Shown piece after piece: positions 1-8,500 of a DNA stretch of 64,000 bases (the first letter of the stretch is position 1; every line of letters begins with the position of its first letter). The stretch lies in NCBI GenBank assembly GCA_017398825.1, contig JAFQEV010000012.1:16186-80185 (forward strand), in the 5' to 3' direction. This DNA comes from Clostridia bacterium (GTDB lineage Bacteria; Bacillota; Clostridia; Christensenellales; Borkfalkiaceae). A model generated the notes under the pieces. It was not told where the DNA came from and searched no databases. It was given only the letters and a program-made list of their open reading frames with translations. Position numbers and translations under genes: made by a program.

Positions 1-585
1 CGAGAGGTGCTCGGGGCTTACCGAAAACGCCTCCGCCACCCCGGAAAGCGTTACCTCGCCGTGATAATTTTCTTGAATGTATTTTACCGCCCTTTCGATA
101 AACGCGCTACCGGACGGCGTTTCGCTTTGCTCTTTAGCGTTTCTAACGAGCAAGAAGATAAGCTCGTAGGTTAAGCCTTTGAGGGCGTCCACCGAATACT
201 CGTCACTCTTTCTATACTCGAAATCGATTTTCTTCATTACCCTCTCGCACTCGGCGGTAACTTGAGAACGGCGGAATACGTGAGGGAGGGAATTGAGTTC
301 ACCCCTAACGCTTTTAGGAACAAAACGCTCCGAGCAGTTTATAAGCCAGCGGTCGTGAAATTCGGTATCGTAGGTCGTTTTGTGAATAATTCCGCTCGGA
401 ATAAACACTAAATCGCCCGTTTCCACCCTGTAGGACTTATCGTCGATAAAGTAATTACAACTACCCCTCTTCATATAATATATTTCAATTATAGAATGAT
501 AGTGACTTGACGACTTGTTTCCCTTTATTTTGGACGCCTGCTGAAAATAATAATCGGTGACCGTTAAAACGCTTTTTTCTTCCAT
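1..585 (-). CDS. AraC-family transcriptional regulator, C-terminus cut by window edge
   Basis: Open frame from an ATG at 585 to the window edge (195 codons, no stop), so the gene is incomplete. The N-terminal half reads as an AraC-type cupin sensor (SSSHYHSIIEIYYMKRG, then GDLVFIPSG and IHKT). From about residue 170 the first helix-turn-helix begins (FIERAVKYIQENYHGEV, then VAEAFSVSPEHLS); the second HTH lies outside. It is divergent from the uronate operon, so it may sense a uronate or oligogalacturonide and control that operon (inference). No ribosome site precedes the ATG. A minus-strand promoter TTGATT (622-617), 17-bp spacer, TATACT (599-594) ends 8 nt before it, so the mRNA is probably leaderless. 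Confidence 0.85.
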   Translation of the reverse strand, partial: MEEKSVLTVTDYYFQQASKIKGNKSSSHYHSIIEIYYMKRGSCNYFIDDKSYRVETGDLVFIPSGIIHKTTYDTEFHDRWLINCSERFVPKSVRGELNSLPHVFRRSQVTAECERVMKKIDFEYRKSDEYSVDALKGLTYELIFLLVRNAKEQSETPSGSAFIERAVKYIQENYHGEVTLSGVAEAFSVSPEHLS

Positions 586-680
586 ATAGGTTAAGTATAA
601 CAAGTAATATCAAAAAAATCAAGATTTTTACACTAAACTGTCAATGAAATTAAGGAAATATATATTGTTTTGACTTATGA

Positions 681-716
681 TATAATCGTAAATATGGCAA
701 TTATGCCTATAAGGAG
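681..716 (+). promoter_or_regulatory. -10 box and ribosome site of the uronate operon
   Basis: TATAAT at 681-686 is followed by AAGGAG at 711-716, 7 nt before the ATG at 724. The -10 box lies inside the longer possible frame that starts with TTG at 670, which argues for the ATG. No convincing -35 box is seen 17 nt upstream, so the promoter may need an activator such as the divergent AraC protein. Confidence 0.5.
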
Positions 717-723
717 AATAATT

Positions 724-2013
724 ATGAATTTCGAAAAGGTAAATAGAACTGAAAAGATTATTCAGTTTGGCGAAGGCGGTTTTTTACGCGGTTTCGTTGA
801 CTGGATGTTGCAAAAACTCAACGATAACGGCAGTTTTGAGGGCAACGTTGTTGTAGTTCAACCCATTGAACAAGGTATGTGCGATATGCTCGAAAAGCAA
901 AACTGCGTTTACACTCACTTAATCCGCGGTGTTGAGGGCGTTGAAAAATCTATTATCAACGTTATTTCAAGAACGGTTAAGCCCTACGCTGACTGGAACG
1001 CTTACCTCGCGCTTGCTGAAAACCCCGATTTTAGATTCGTGGTATCTAACACCACCGAGTCGGGTATCGTTTTCTCTGAAGAGGATAAGATTACCGACGT
1101 TCCGCCCAAGACCTTCCCTGCAAAGCTCACCATTTTATTAAAGAAGAGATTTGATTTAGGGCTTAAGGGCTTTATATTCTTGCCTTGCGAACTTATAGAT
1201 AGAAATGGCGACAATCTTAAAAAGTGCGTTCTTGCTTACGCTGACCTTTGGAACTTAGGCGATGAGTTCAAGGCGTGGATTGAAAAGGAAAACGTATTCT
1301 GCAACACTTTAGTTGACCGCATCAACACGGGCTATCCTCGCGGTGAAGAGCTTAACCTTGGGTATGAAGACAATATGGTAAATACCTCCGAGTACTTCCA
1401 CCTTTGGGTTATCGAGTGCGATTACGACCTCGAAAAAGAACTTCCGTTCAAGTCCGCAGGTCTTAACGTTATAGTTACTAAGGATAAGCTTGCTATGTAC
1501 AGAACGAGAAAGGTTAGAATTTTAAACGGTGCACACACCTCGCTCGTTCCCTACGCGTTACTCGAGGGATACGACACGGTTAAGTCTTGTATCGATAGCG
1601 AAAAGATGCTCACTCATATTCGCGCTTGCGTTTTCGATGAAATTATTCCTACTTTAGACCTTCCTAAAGACGAACTCGTTGAATATGCCGAAGGCGTTAT
1701 CGGAAGATTTGCAAACCCCTATATCAAGCACTATCTCTCCTCTATCGCTCTCAACTCGGTATCAAAATTCAAAGTTAGAGTTCTTCCCTCTATTCTCGAG
1801 TACATCAAGCGCTACAACAAGATGCCCGAAACGCTCTTGTTCTCCTTTGCAAAGCTCATTGACTTTTACAAAACCGATATGACTAACGACGATAAGGACG
1901 TTGTTGAATTTATGAAATCTAACGGCGTAAAGGAAATCCTTTCCAACGATAAGCTTTGGGGCGAGGATCTTTCCTTCTTGACCGCTGAGGTAGAAAAGTA
2001 TGTTAATAAATAA
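724..2013 (+). CDS. uxaB: Tagaturonate reductase (altronate oxidoreductase), UxaB-like
   Basis: A 429-residue protein of the mannitol dehydrogenase/UxaB family. It interconverts tagaturonate and altronate with NAD(H) in the cytoplasm, the second step of galacturonate breakdown. Seen: an N-terminal Rossmann motif (IQFGEGGFLRGFVDW), NTTESGI of the cofactor domain, and the C-terminal signature KVRILNGAHTSLVPYALLEG. The ATG at 724 has AAGGAG 7 nt upstream. It is first in a tight operon, overlapping uxaA by 14 nt. Neighbours UxaA and UxaC fix the pathway; without them fructuronate reductase (UxuB) would be an alternative. Confidence 0.88.
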   Translation: MNFEKVNRTEKIIQFGEGGFLRGFVDWMLQKLNDNGSFEGNVVVVQPIEQGMCDMLEKQNCVYTHLIRGVEGVEKSIINVISRTVKPYADWNAYLALAENPDFRFVVSNTTESGIVFSEEDKITDVPPKTFPAKLTILLKKRFDLGLKGFIFLPCELIDRNGDNLKKCVLAYADLWNLGDEFKAWIEKENVFCNTLVDRINTGYPRGEELNLGYEDNMVNTSEYFHLWVIECDYDLEKELPFKSAGLNVIVTKDKLAMYRTRKVRILNGAHTSLVPYALLEGYDTVKSCIDSEKMLTHIRACVFDEIIPTLDLPKDELVEYAEGVIGRFANPYIKHYLSSIALNSVSKFKVRVLPSILEYIKRYNKMPETLLFSFAKLIDFYKTDMTNDDKDVVEFMKSNGVKEILSNDKLWGEDLSFLTAEVEKYVNK

Positions 2014-3370
2014 GCTTGACAACGTTGAGGTCAACCTTTCAGACGGACATAAATACGCTCTTAGAGATATTAAAAAGGGCGAGGATATCATAAAGTACGG
2101 CAACCCTATCGGGCACGCTACTGAGGATATCGCTAAAGGCGCTCACGTTCATACTCACAACGTAAAAACCAACCTATCGGGCAATATTTCCTATAAATAC
2201 CAGCCCAAGTTTTACGATACTCAAAAGGAAGATACCTCTCGCACCTTTATGGGCTACGTTAGAAAAAACGGCGACGTTGGTATTAGAAACGAGGTTTGGA
2301 TTGTAAACACCGTAGGTTGCGTTAACAAGGTAGCGGAAAAAATCGCTCAAAAAACGGGGGCGAGATTTTTCCCTCACCCGTTCGGCTGTTCTCAGCTTGG
2401 TGACGACCAAAAGATTACTCAAATTATTTTAAAGGGTATGGTAAACCACCCCAACGCTGCAGGCGTTCTCGTTTTGGGGCTTGGCTGTGAAAACAACAAC
2501 ATTGACCTTTTTAAAACCGTGCTCGGTTCTTGGGACGATGAGAGAGTAAAATTCTTAAACACTCAAGACGTAGCTGACGACGTTGCAGAGGGCGTGAAAA
2601 TAGTAAAACAACTCCAAGCCTATGCCGATACTTTTAAGCGCCAACCCGTACCCCTTTCAAAGCTCAAGCTCGGTCTTAAGTGCGGTGGTAGTGACGGTTA
2701 TAGCGGTATTACCGCAAACCCGTTAGTTGGTAGGCTTTCGGATAAGCTCATTGCAATGGGCGGTAGTTGCGTTCTCACGGAAGTTCCCGAAATGTTCGGC
2801 GCTGAGCACCTTTTAATGCAGAGGTGCGAAAGCGAAGAGGTGTTTGATAAAACCGTTAAACTCATTAACGATTTTAAAGATTACTACACTCGCCACAACC
2901 AAGTTATATACGAAAACCCCTCGCCCGGCAATAAAAAAGGCGGTATCACCACCTTGGAAGAAAAGTCGCTCGGCTGTATTCAAAAGGGCGGTCTTTCAAA
3001 GGTAGTTGACGTTTTAGATTACGGCGACGTTCTTTCTAAGAACGGCTTATCTCTACTCAACGGCCCGGGTAACGATATCGTTGCGATAACTAACCTTATG
3101 GCAGCTGGCGTTCACGTAATTTTATTTACAACGGGTAGAGGCACTCCCGTAGGCGCACCCGTTCCCACGGTAAAAATTGCAACTAATCACAACTTGGCAG
3201 TAAACAAATCTAACTGGATTGATTTCGACGCAAGCCCCGTGCTTGACGGCAACCCCTTAACCGACGAGCTTTTAGAGTTCGTTATCGAGATTGCCGAGGG
3301 AAAGGAAACGAAAAACGAAATTAACGACTATCGTGAAATATCAATATTTAAGGACGGTGTAACTTTATGA
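2000..3370 (+). CDS. uxaA: Altronate dehydratase UxaA
   Basis: A 456-residue altronate dehydratase, which dehydrates D-altronate to 2-keto-3-deoxygluconate. The N-terminal 90 residues form the SAF-like domain (GHATEDIAKGAHVHTHNVKTN). The large domain carries the family motifs GDVGIRNEVWIVNTVGC, HPFGCSQLGDDQ, GLGCENNN and LKCGGSDGYSGITANP, whose cysteines fit the metal-dependent active site of this family. GAGG lies 9 nt before the start, which sits inside the end of uxaB. The stop overlaps the uxaC start (ATGA). Full length for the fused UxaA form. Confidence 0.92.
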   Translation: MLINKLDNVEVNLSDGHKYALRDIKKGEDIIKYGNPIGHATEDIAKGAHVHTHNVKTNLSGNISYKYQPKFYDTQKEDTSRTFMGYVRKNGDVGIRNEVWIVNTVGCVNKVAEKIAQKTGARFFPHPFGCSQLGDDQKITQIILKGMVNHPNAAGVLVLGLGCENNNIDLFKTVLGSWDDERVKFLNTQDVADDVAEGVKIVKQLQAYADTFKRQPVPLSKLKLGLKCGGSDGYSGITANPLVGRLSDKLIAMGGSCVLTEVPEMFGAEHLLMQRCESEEVFDKTVKLINDFKDYYTRHNQVIYENPSPGNKKGGITTLEEKSLGCIQKGGLSKVVDVLDYGDVLSKNGLSLLNGPGNDIVAITNLMAAGVHVILFTTGRGTPVGAPVPTVKIATNHNLAVNKSNWIDFDASPVLDGNPLTDELLEFVIEIAEGKETKNEINDYREISIFKDGVTL

Positions 3371-4725
3371 GTTTTATCAACGATAACTTTATGCTTAAAA
3401 ACAAAACGGCTAAAAAACTTTACTCTATGGTAAAAGATTTGCCGATTATCGACTACCATTGCCACTTAAACCCCAAGATGATTGCTGAAAACTATCAGTT
3501 TAGAAACGCTTTCGACCTCTTCCTTGGCGGTGACCACTACAAGTGGAGGCAAATGAGAACTAACGGCGTTACCGAAGATTTCGTAACGGGCGATAAGGAC
3601 GAGTTTGAAAAGTTTAAAAAATTCGCTGAAACCCTCCCCTTGCTTATCGGCAACCCCTTGTATCACTGGACGCATTTAGAGCTTAAGAGATATTTCGGTA
3701 TCGATGAGGTTTTAACTCCCGATAACGCTAAAGAGGTTTGGGATAAGGTTAACGAGTGCTTGGCAAAACCGGAATTTAGAGCGCAAGAGCTTATCAAACG
3801 TTCTAACGTTGAAATTATTTGCACGACGGACGACCCTGCCGACACTTTAGAGTATCACGAGCAGTTAGCAAACTTCCCCGTTAAGATACTCCCCACTATG
3901 CGCCCCGATAAGCTTATGAATATCGACCAAGCGACCTTTAAGCCCTATCTTGAGCAAACGGGCTTGAAAACTTACGCTGAGATTGAAAAGTGGATAATCG
4001 AGAGAATTGCTTTCTTCCACGCTCACGGCTGTAGGCTTTCCGACCACGCTCTCGAGTACGTTCCCTATGCTGAGGGCAACGCTGAGAAGGTGTTTGATAA
4101 GTTTATGAGTGGCAAAGCCCTCACCAAAGAGGAAATCGACGTTTACAAATGCTCCATCTTAAAAATTTGCGCTAAAGAATACGTTAAGTACGGCTGGACG
4201 ATGCAACTCCATATCGGCGCACTTAGAAACAACAACTCTAAGATGTACGATAAACTTGGTGCTGACGTTGGCTTTGACAGTATTAACGACCTTTGCATTG
4301 CTGAAAACCTTGCAAAATTCTTAAACAGCTTAGAGCGTGACGACGTTCTTCCCAAAACTATTTTATACACCCTTAACCCTAAAGACAATTACGTTTTAGC
4401 AACTATGCTCGGCAACTTCCAAAACGGCGATATCCCCGGCAAAATTCAGTTTGGTTCTGGCTGGTGGTTCAACGACCAACGCGACGGAATGCTCGACCAA
4501 ATGCGTTCGCTTGCAAACCTCGGCATGATTGCAAGGTTCGTGGGAATGCTAACTGATAGTAGAAGTTTCGTATCCTATACTCGCCACGAGTATTTTAGGC
4601 GCATTATGTGCAACTTAATCGGCGAATGGGTAGAGGACGGCGAGTACCCCAAAGACTTTAAGTATTTGGAAAAAATCGTTAAAGGCATAGCGTATGAAAA
4701 CGCTAAAAACTACTTTAAGTTCTAA
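3367..4725 (+). CDS. uxaC: Glucuronate/galacturonate isomerase UxaC
   Basis: A 452-residue uronate isomerase that converts galacturonate to tagaturonate and glucuronate to fructuronate. Seen: the amidohydrolase-type metal motif IIDYHCHLNPK near residue 25, then CTTDDPADTLEYH, WTMQLHIGALRNNN, and a C-terminal RFVGMLTDSRSFVSYTRHEYFRR typical of UxaC. It overlaps uxaA by 4 nt (translational coupling). With UxaB and UxaA it completes the isomerase branch to 2-keto-3-deoxygluconate; KdgK and KdgA are not in the window. A strong hairpin follows. Confidence 0.95.
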   Translation: MSFINDNFMLKNKTAKKLYSMVKDLPIIDYHCHLNPKMIAENYQFRNAFDLFLGGDHYKWRQMRTNGVTEDFVTGDKDEFEKFKKFAETLPLLIGNPLYHWTHLELKRYFGIDEVLTPDNAKEVWDKVNECLAKPEFRAQELIKRSNVEIICTTDDPADTLEYHEQLANFPVKILPTMRPDKLMNIDQATFKPYLEQTGLKTYAEIEKWIIERIAFFHAHGCRLSDHALEYVPYAEGNAEKVFDKFMSGKALTKEEIDVYKCSILKICAKEYVKYGWTMQLHIGALRNNNSKMYDKLGADVGFDSINDLCIAENLAKFLNSLERDDVLPKTILYTLNPKDNYVLATMLGNFQNGDIPGKIQFGSGWWFNDQRDGMLDQMRSLANLGMIARFVGMLTDSRSFVSYTRHEYFRRIMCNLIGEWVEDGEYPKDFKYLEKIVKGIAYENAKNYFKF

Positions 4726-4740
4726 TCTTTAAAACAATGT

Positions 4741-4775
4741 AAAGGCCGTGGCATTTTTGCCACGGCCTTTTACTG
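4741..4775 (+). terminator. Rho-independent terminator of the uxa operon
   Basis: A 12-bp perfect stem (4741-4752 with 4759-4770), loop ATTTTT, ending in CCTTTTAC. It lies 15 nt after the uxaC stop. Confidence 0.8.
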
Positions 4776-4937
4776 CAAAAGCAAGTCAACGTTTTTGAAT
4801 ATGTTTTTTCTTTATATAAGAGAGGACAACTATTTTCCGAATAACGTTTTCCTCTCTTATCAACTCTCCTTTCCTAAAACTCCTCAAATCCCCTTGTCAA
4901 CTTCGTTAACACCCCTTAATCTTTAAGGGGATAGGGA
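4776..4937. other. Intergenic segment with two inverted repeats
   Basis: No gene seen. Two inverted repeats: ATAAGAGAGG (4816-4825) with CCTCTCTTAT (4851-4860) around 25 nt, and CCCCTTAA (4912-4919) with TTAAGGGG (4923-4930). The second lies just after the minus-strand gene that ends at 4938 and may protect or end its transcript, but it has no T-run. Confidence 0.4.
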
Positions 4938-5210
4938 TTATTTTAAAATATCTAATGCCATTAAAAATCCAAATTTAAATCCCTCAATATACGCATCTTC
5001 AAAATTAGTTGCGTTCATCTCGTTAATGCGAGCGTTAAGGTTGTTATAAGCCTCGATAATCTGTGGCTTATCATTAAGCATTTTAATAAAGCTTTCCTCT
5101 GTTTCAACAACTTTGTCTAACGCGTTTTTCCCCTCTATACTTAACTTTATACTATCATAGTTGCCACGATTGCCGTAAAACATTTCTTTAATTGCCGAGT
5201 AATTTTCCAC
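4938..5210 (-). CDS. Small uncharacterised protein, DUF6809-like
   Basis: A 90-residue protein from a GTG at 5210. This start is preferred over an upstream ATG at 5252 because GAGGTGG lies just before the GTG. It begins VENYSAIKEMFYGNRGNYD and ends with EDAYIEGFKFGFLMALDILK. The YGNRG start, a central run of charged helices and the EGF(R/K)xG end resemble the DUF6809 family of clostridial small proteins; this is from memory and not checked. No function is known. It is divergent from an XRE regulator across a region with matching half-sites, so that regulator may control it. Confidence 0.6.
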   Translation of the reverse strand: MENYSAIKEMFYGNRGNYDSIKLSIEGKNALDKVVETEESFIKMLNDKPQIIEAYNNLNARINEMNATNFEDAYIEGFKFGFLMALDILK

Positions 5211-5246
5211 TTTACCACCTCGTTTTTTAATTTTGCGCTTATATAG

Positions 5247-5296
5247 GTGCAAATATATTTTAAAGTATTGCTATAATAATGTCAAGTGTTTTGCAC
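5247..5296. promoter_or_regulatory. Divergent control region with inverted half-sites
   Basis: GTGCAAA (5247-5253) and TTTGCAC (5290-5296) form an inverted pair flanking a -10 box TATAAT (5272-5277) for the XRE gene. The second half also lies in a tighter inverted repeat AAGTG-TTTTG-CACTT. This layout fits autoregulation by the adjacent XRE protein (inference). Confidence 0.45.
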
Positions 5297-5321
5297 TTAA
5301 TTAAGAACAAAGGTTTGAATT

Positions 5322-5549
5322 ATGAACGCTGACGTTGAGAAGAAAATAGGCGGAAATATCCGCACATTAAGAGAAAAAGCAAATATGACGCAAGAGGCGT
5401 TAGCCACTAAATTGCAAATTTTAGGGTGCGATATAACGCGTAGCGCAATCGCTAAAATTGAGGTTGGTCAACGCCATTTATATCCCGATGAGGTAATTTC
5501 AATTAAAACTATCCTCGGCGTTTCCTACGACGATATTTTTAAAATTTAA
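5322..5549 (+). CDS. XRE-family HTH regulator (75 aa)
   Basis: A single-domain Cro/C1-type DNA-binding protein. The HTH spans about residues 12-66 (IRTLREKANMTQEALATKL, then ITRSAIAKIEVGQRHLYPDE and LGVSYDDIF). No effector domain is seen. AAAGG precedes the ATG by about 8 nt. A hairpin terminator follows 16 nt after the stop. Likely target: its own promoter and the divergent small gene. Confidence 0.85.
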   Translation: MNADVEKKIGGNIRTLREKANMTQEALATKLQILGCDITRSAIAKIEVGQRHLYPDEVISIKTILGVSYDDIFKI

Positions 5550-5565
5550 TAATTAACAACAAAAA

Positions 5566-5592
5566 AACACGAGCGAAATGCTCGTGTTTTTT
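5566..5592. terminator. Bidirectional terminator
   Basis: AACACGAGC (5566-5574), loop GAAAT, GCTCGTGTT (5580-5588), with A-run before and T-run after. It can end both the XRE gene and the convergent minus-strand helicase gene. Confidence 0.85.
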
Positions 5593-5599
5593 TATTTGG

Positions 5600-8500
5600 T
5601 TATTTTAAGGAGAGCATATCTCCGTCAAAGTTTACCTTGTGCGAGATAAAGTCTAAAGCGTCCTCAAGCCTATCGAGTATTGCATCGCCTATTCTTGCAA
5701 AGCCGAGCTGAGATACGAGTAGGCGGAAAAGCCCTCCCTTTTCAACCGTTACGTTTTGCTTGAGTATTTCTTCCATTCCGAGCGCAAGCTCTTCAAGAGG
5801 AATGTACTTAACGTCACGAATCTCGCGGGCGTTTTTATCAGGAACGCGGAGCATAGGCATGGGCGCTCCGTCCATGCAAAGATAGCCGTTTTTACAAACT
5901 ACGCCGTATTTTGAAAGCGATTGAATAGTTTTAGTAAACTGCTCTTTAACAACGCTCGTAACCTTTTCCCTGCCGAACATAAATACCATTCGGCGAAGTA
6001 ACCACTCTTCTGATACGGGCGCTTCCGCCTTTATAACGTTTAGTGCCGTGCTTGCAATGCTGTAGCCTACTCGACCTGCAACGTCGAGCACGTCAAGATA
6101 TTTGTACTTTGGGAACTCAAAATGCTTTACCTCAGCCCTTTCTTCAAAGGAAACGGCAGGAGTTTCAGCCTTTTTCGTAGGCGCTTTTTTGCTAAAATAG
6201 TCAACCGCAAGCTTAACTACTGAAAGTAATCTCTCTTGTTCTACTTTTTTATTCCTAAACCAGTCGGTAGACCAAATGCGGTAATATTTCCAGCCCATAC
6301 GCTCTAAAACTTCTTGGCGTAACCTATCCCTATCGCGAGTGTTTTTAGAGGCGCGATAGGTTGCACCGTCACACTCGATTGCGAGAACGTAGTCTTGTAA
6401 ACGCGGGTGCTTAACAGCCAAATCTATCTTGAACGAAGAACAGCCAACCTCTATATCAACGGTGTAACCGTTGGAAGTCAAGAAGTCCTTTACCTCGTTT
6501 ATAAAATCGTTTGACCTATTCTCAAACGCATTTCCGCTCTCTTCTCGCTCTAAGGTAATTTCACCGTTTTCGGCGTAATCGAGATATTCGCTAAGAAGTC
6601 TTGCACCTACGGACTTAGTTCTCGATAAGTCAATATCGTATCCGTGCATTGACGACACCACTATTACGTTGTGCTTTGCACGCGTTATCGCAACGTTTAA
6701 TCTCCTTTCACCGCCCTCGCGGTTAACGGGGCCAAAGTTCAAAAGCAACTTGCCTTGCTCGTCCTTTGCGTATGCAATACTAAAGATTATAGTGTCGCGC
6801 TCGTCACCTTGCACCGTTTCAAGATTTTTAACGAAGAACGGCTCTATCTTATCGGACTTGAAAAACTCTTCTTTAGAGGGGTCTAATCTCCTGCGCTTAG
6901 AAATAAGCTTATCAATCAAATTTTGCTGAGAAATACTAAACGCAACTACGCCAAGACTTCTCTCGGGGTACTTTTCAATGTTGTTAAATACGAGATCTAC
7001 TATCTTTTCAGCCTCGGCACGATTAGTTTTGGTCTTTCTATCAAACGTGCCGTCAACGTGGTAGTAGTCAACGCCGATGCCCTTTGCGTCCTTTTTAGAA
7101 GAGGGGAAGGTAACTAAATCGTTATCGTAAAAGTTCTTGTTGGAAAAGGATATAAGCTGTTCGTAACGGCTACGATAGTGCCATTTTAAGCGCTTTTGAG
7201 CAAAGCTCGTGGAGCATATATCCAAAATGGACTCGAAATCGGCAAAATCATCAAACTCCTCGCTGTCCTCATCACTTTCAAAGGTGGAGTTAAAGAAGTT
7301 GCTCGGTGGCATTTGCTTAGAGTCACCAACTACTATAAGTTGCTTTCCTCTATAGATTGCACCGATTGCGTCCTGCGGGAAGATTTGCGACGCCTCGTCG
7401 AACACAACAACGTCAAAGCAAATATCCGAGCTTAGATAGGTGCTTACGCTGAGCGGTGACATCAAAAAGCAGGGCTTTAGCGTTTGTATAAGCTCGCCAG
7501 CCTCTTCAAGCAATAATCTTATGCCCTTTTGCTTGCGCTTTTTCTCACCCTCTCTAAGAAGTAACGAAACGGCACTACCCTGCGCTATCATATCAAGGCT
7601 GGGTCTTTCAGCGGAAAGCTTTGCCTTGATTTTAGCCTTGTTTATCTCAAAGCCAAGCTCGTCCTTTGCCTTGAATATCTTGACTGCCTCATCGTGAGGA
7701 ATACGAGAAAGATTTATAAGGAGAGGTGTGTCGTGGATAACGCTGTCAACCCATTGAGAGTAGAACGCCTTTTTATAGCAAAGCACCACGTCGCGCGAGG
7801 GTATTCTATGAAGTATCGTATAATCGACAAACGCCCTAAGCTCAAGCGCTGAAAGCTCGCCTAAAAGCTTAACAAATTCGCACCAGTTGTCAAGATTATC
7901 AATGGTGTTTAAACAGCTTTCGTACTTAAATAAAAGCTTTTCAAGTTTCTTGCTTTGCGCATCGTACTCAGTTTTATCAAACCTCTTTTCTACGCGTGCA
8001 TTAACCTCGCCATACGCGCTAAAGCAATCGTTATAGCGGTTGTATAAAGCCTCGAAAACTCCTTGCTCTTTTACAAATTTTTCTTTGCTAAAAGTGGGCA
8101 ATAAGGCGAAATCAAGCTTAGTTTTCTTAATTTCTTGCAAGGCGTTAAGCTCGCTAAAAAGCTTTTCAAAATCGGTTTTTACACCGCTGTAATTTTCGCT
8201 TAAATCGCCCATAACCTTTTCCTCGAGTTTTTTATACTCTTGGCATTTTTGTTCATACTCGCTAAGAGTGGAAAGGGTTGATAAAGCAAGCCTATAATTA
8301 ACCCTCTTTCCGTCCTTTTTGCAAAGCCTTAAATCGCTTGCAATCTTTCTATATTCCTTGCTAAACAGCCTTGAGAAAACGCCTTGGTATTTTTTGTATA
8401 AAACCTTGTAAAGTTCCTTGCCGTTGAGCTTATATAAGTCCTCGTCGAAATTCGCGGAAAGGCGATTTTCTTTTAGGTTTATCTCCTTTGCGAGAGGGCT

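Noticed and set aside
4938..5549. Toxin-antitoxin pair from the small gene and the XRE regulator
   Set aside because: They are divergent, and the small protein shows no toxin motif.
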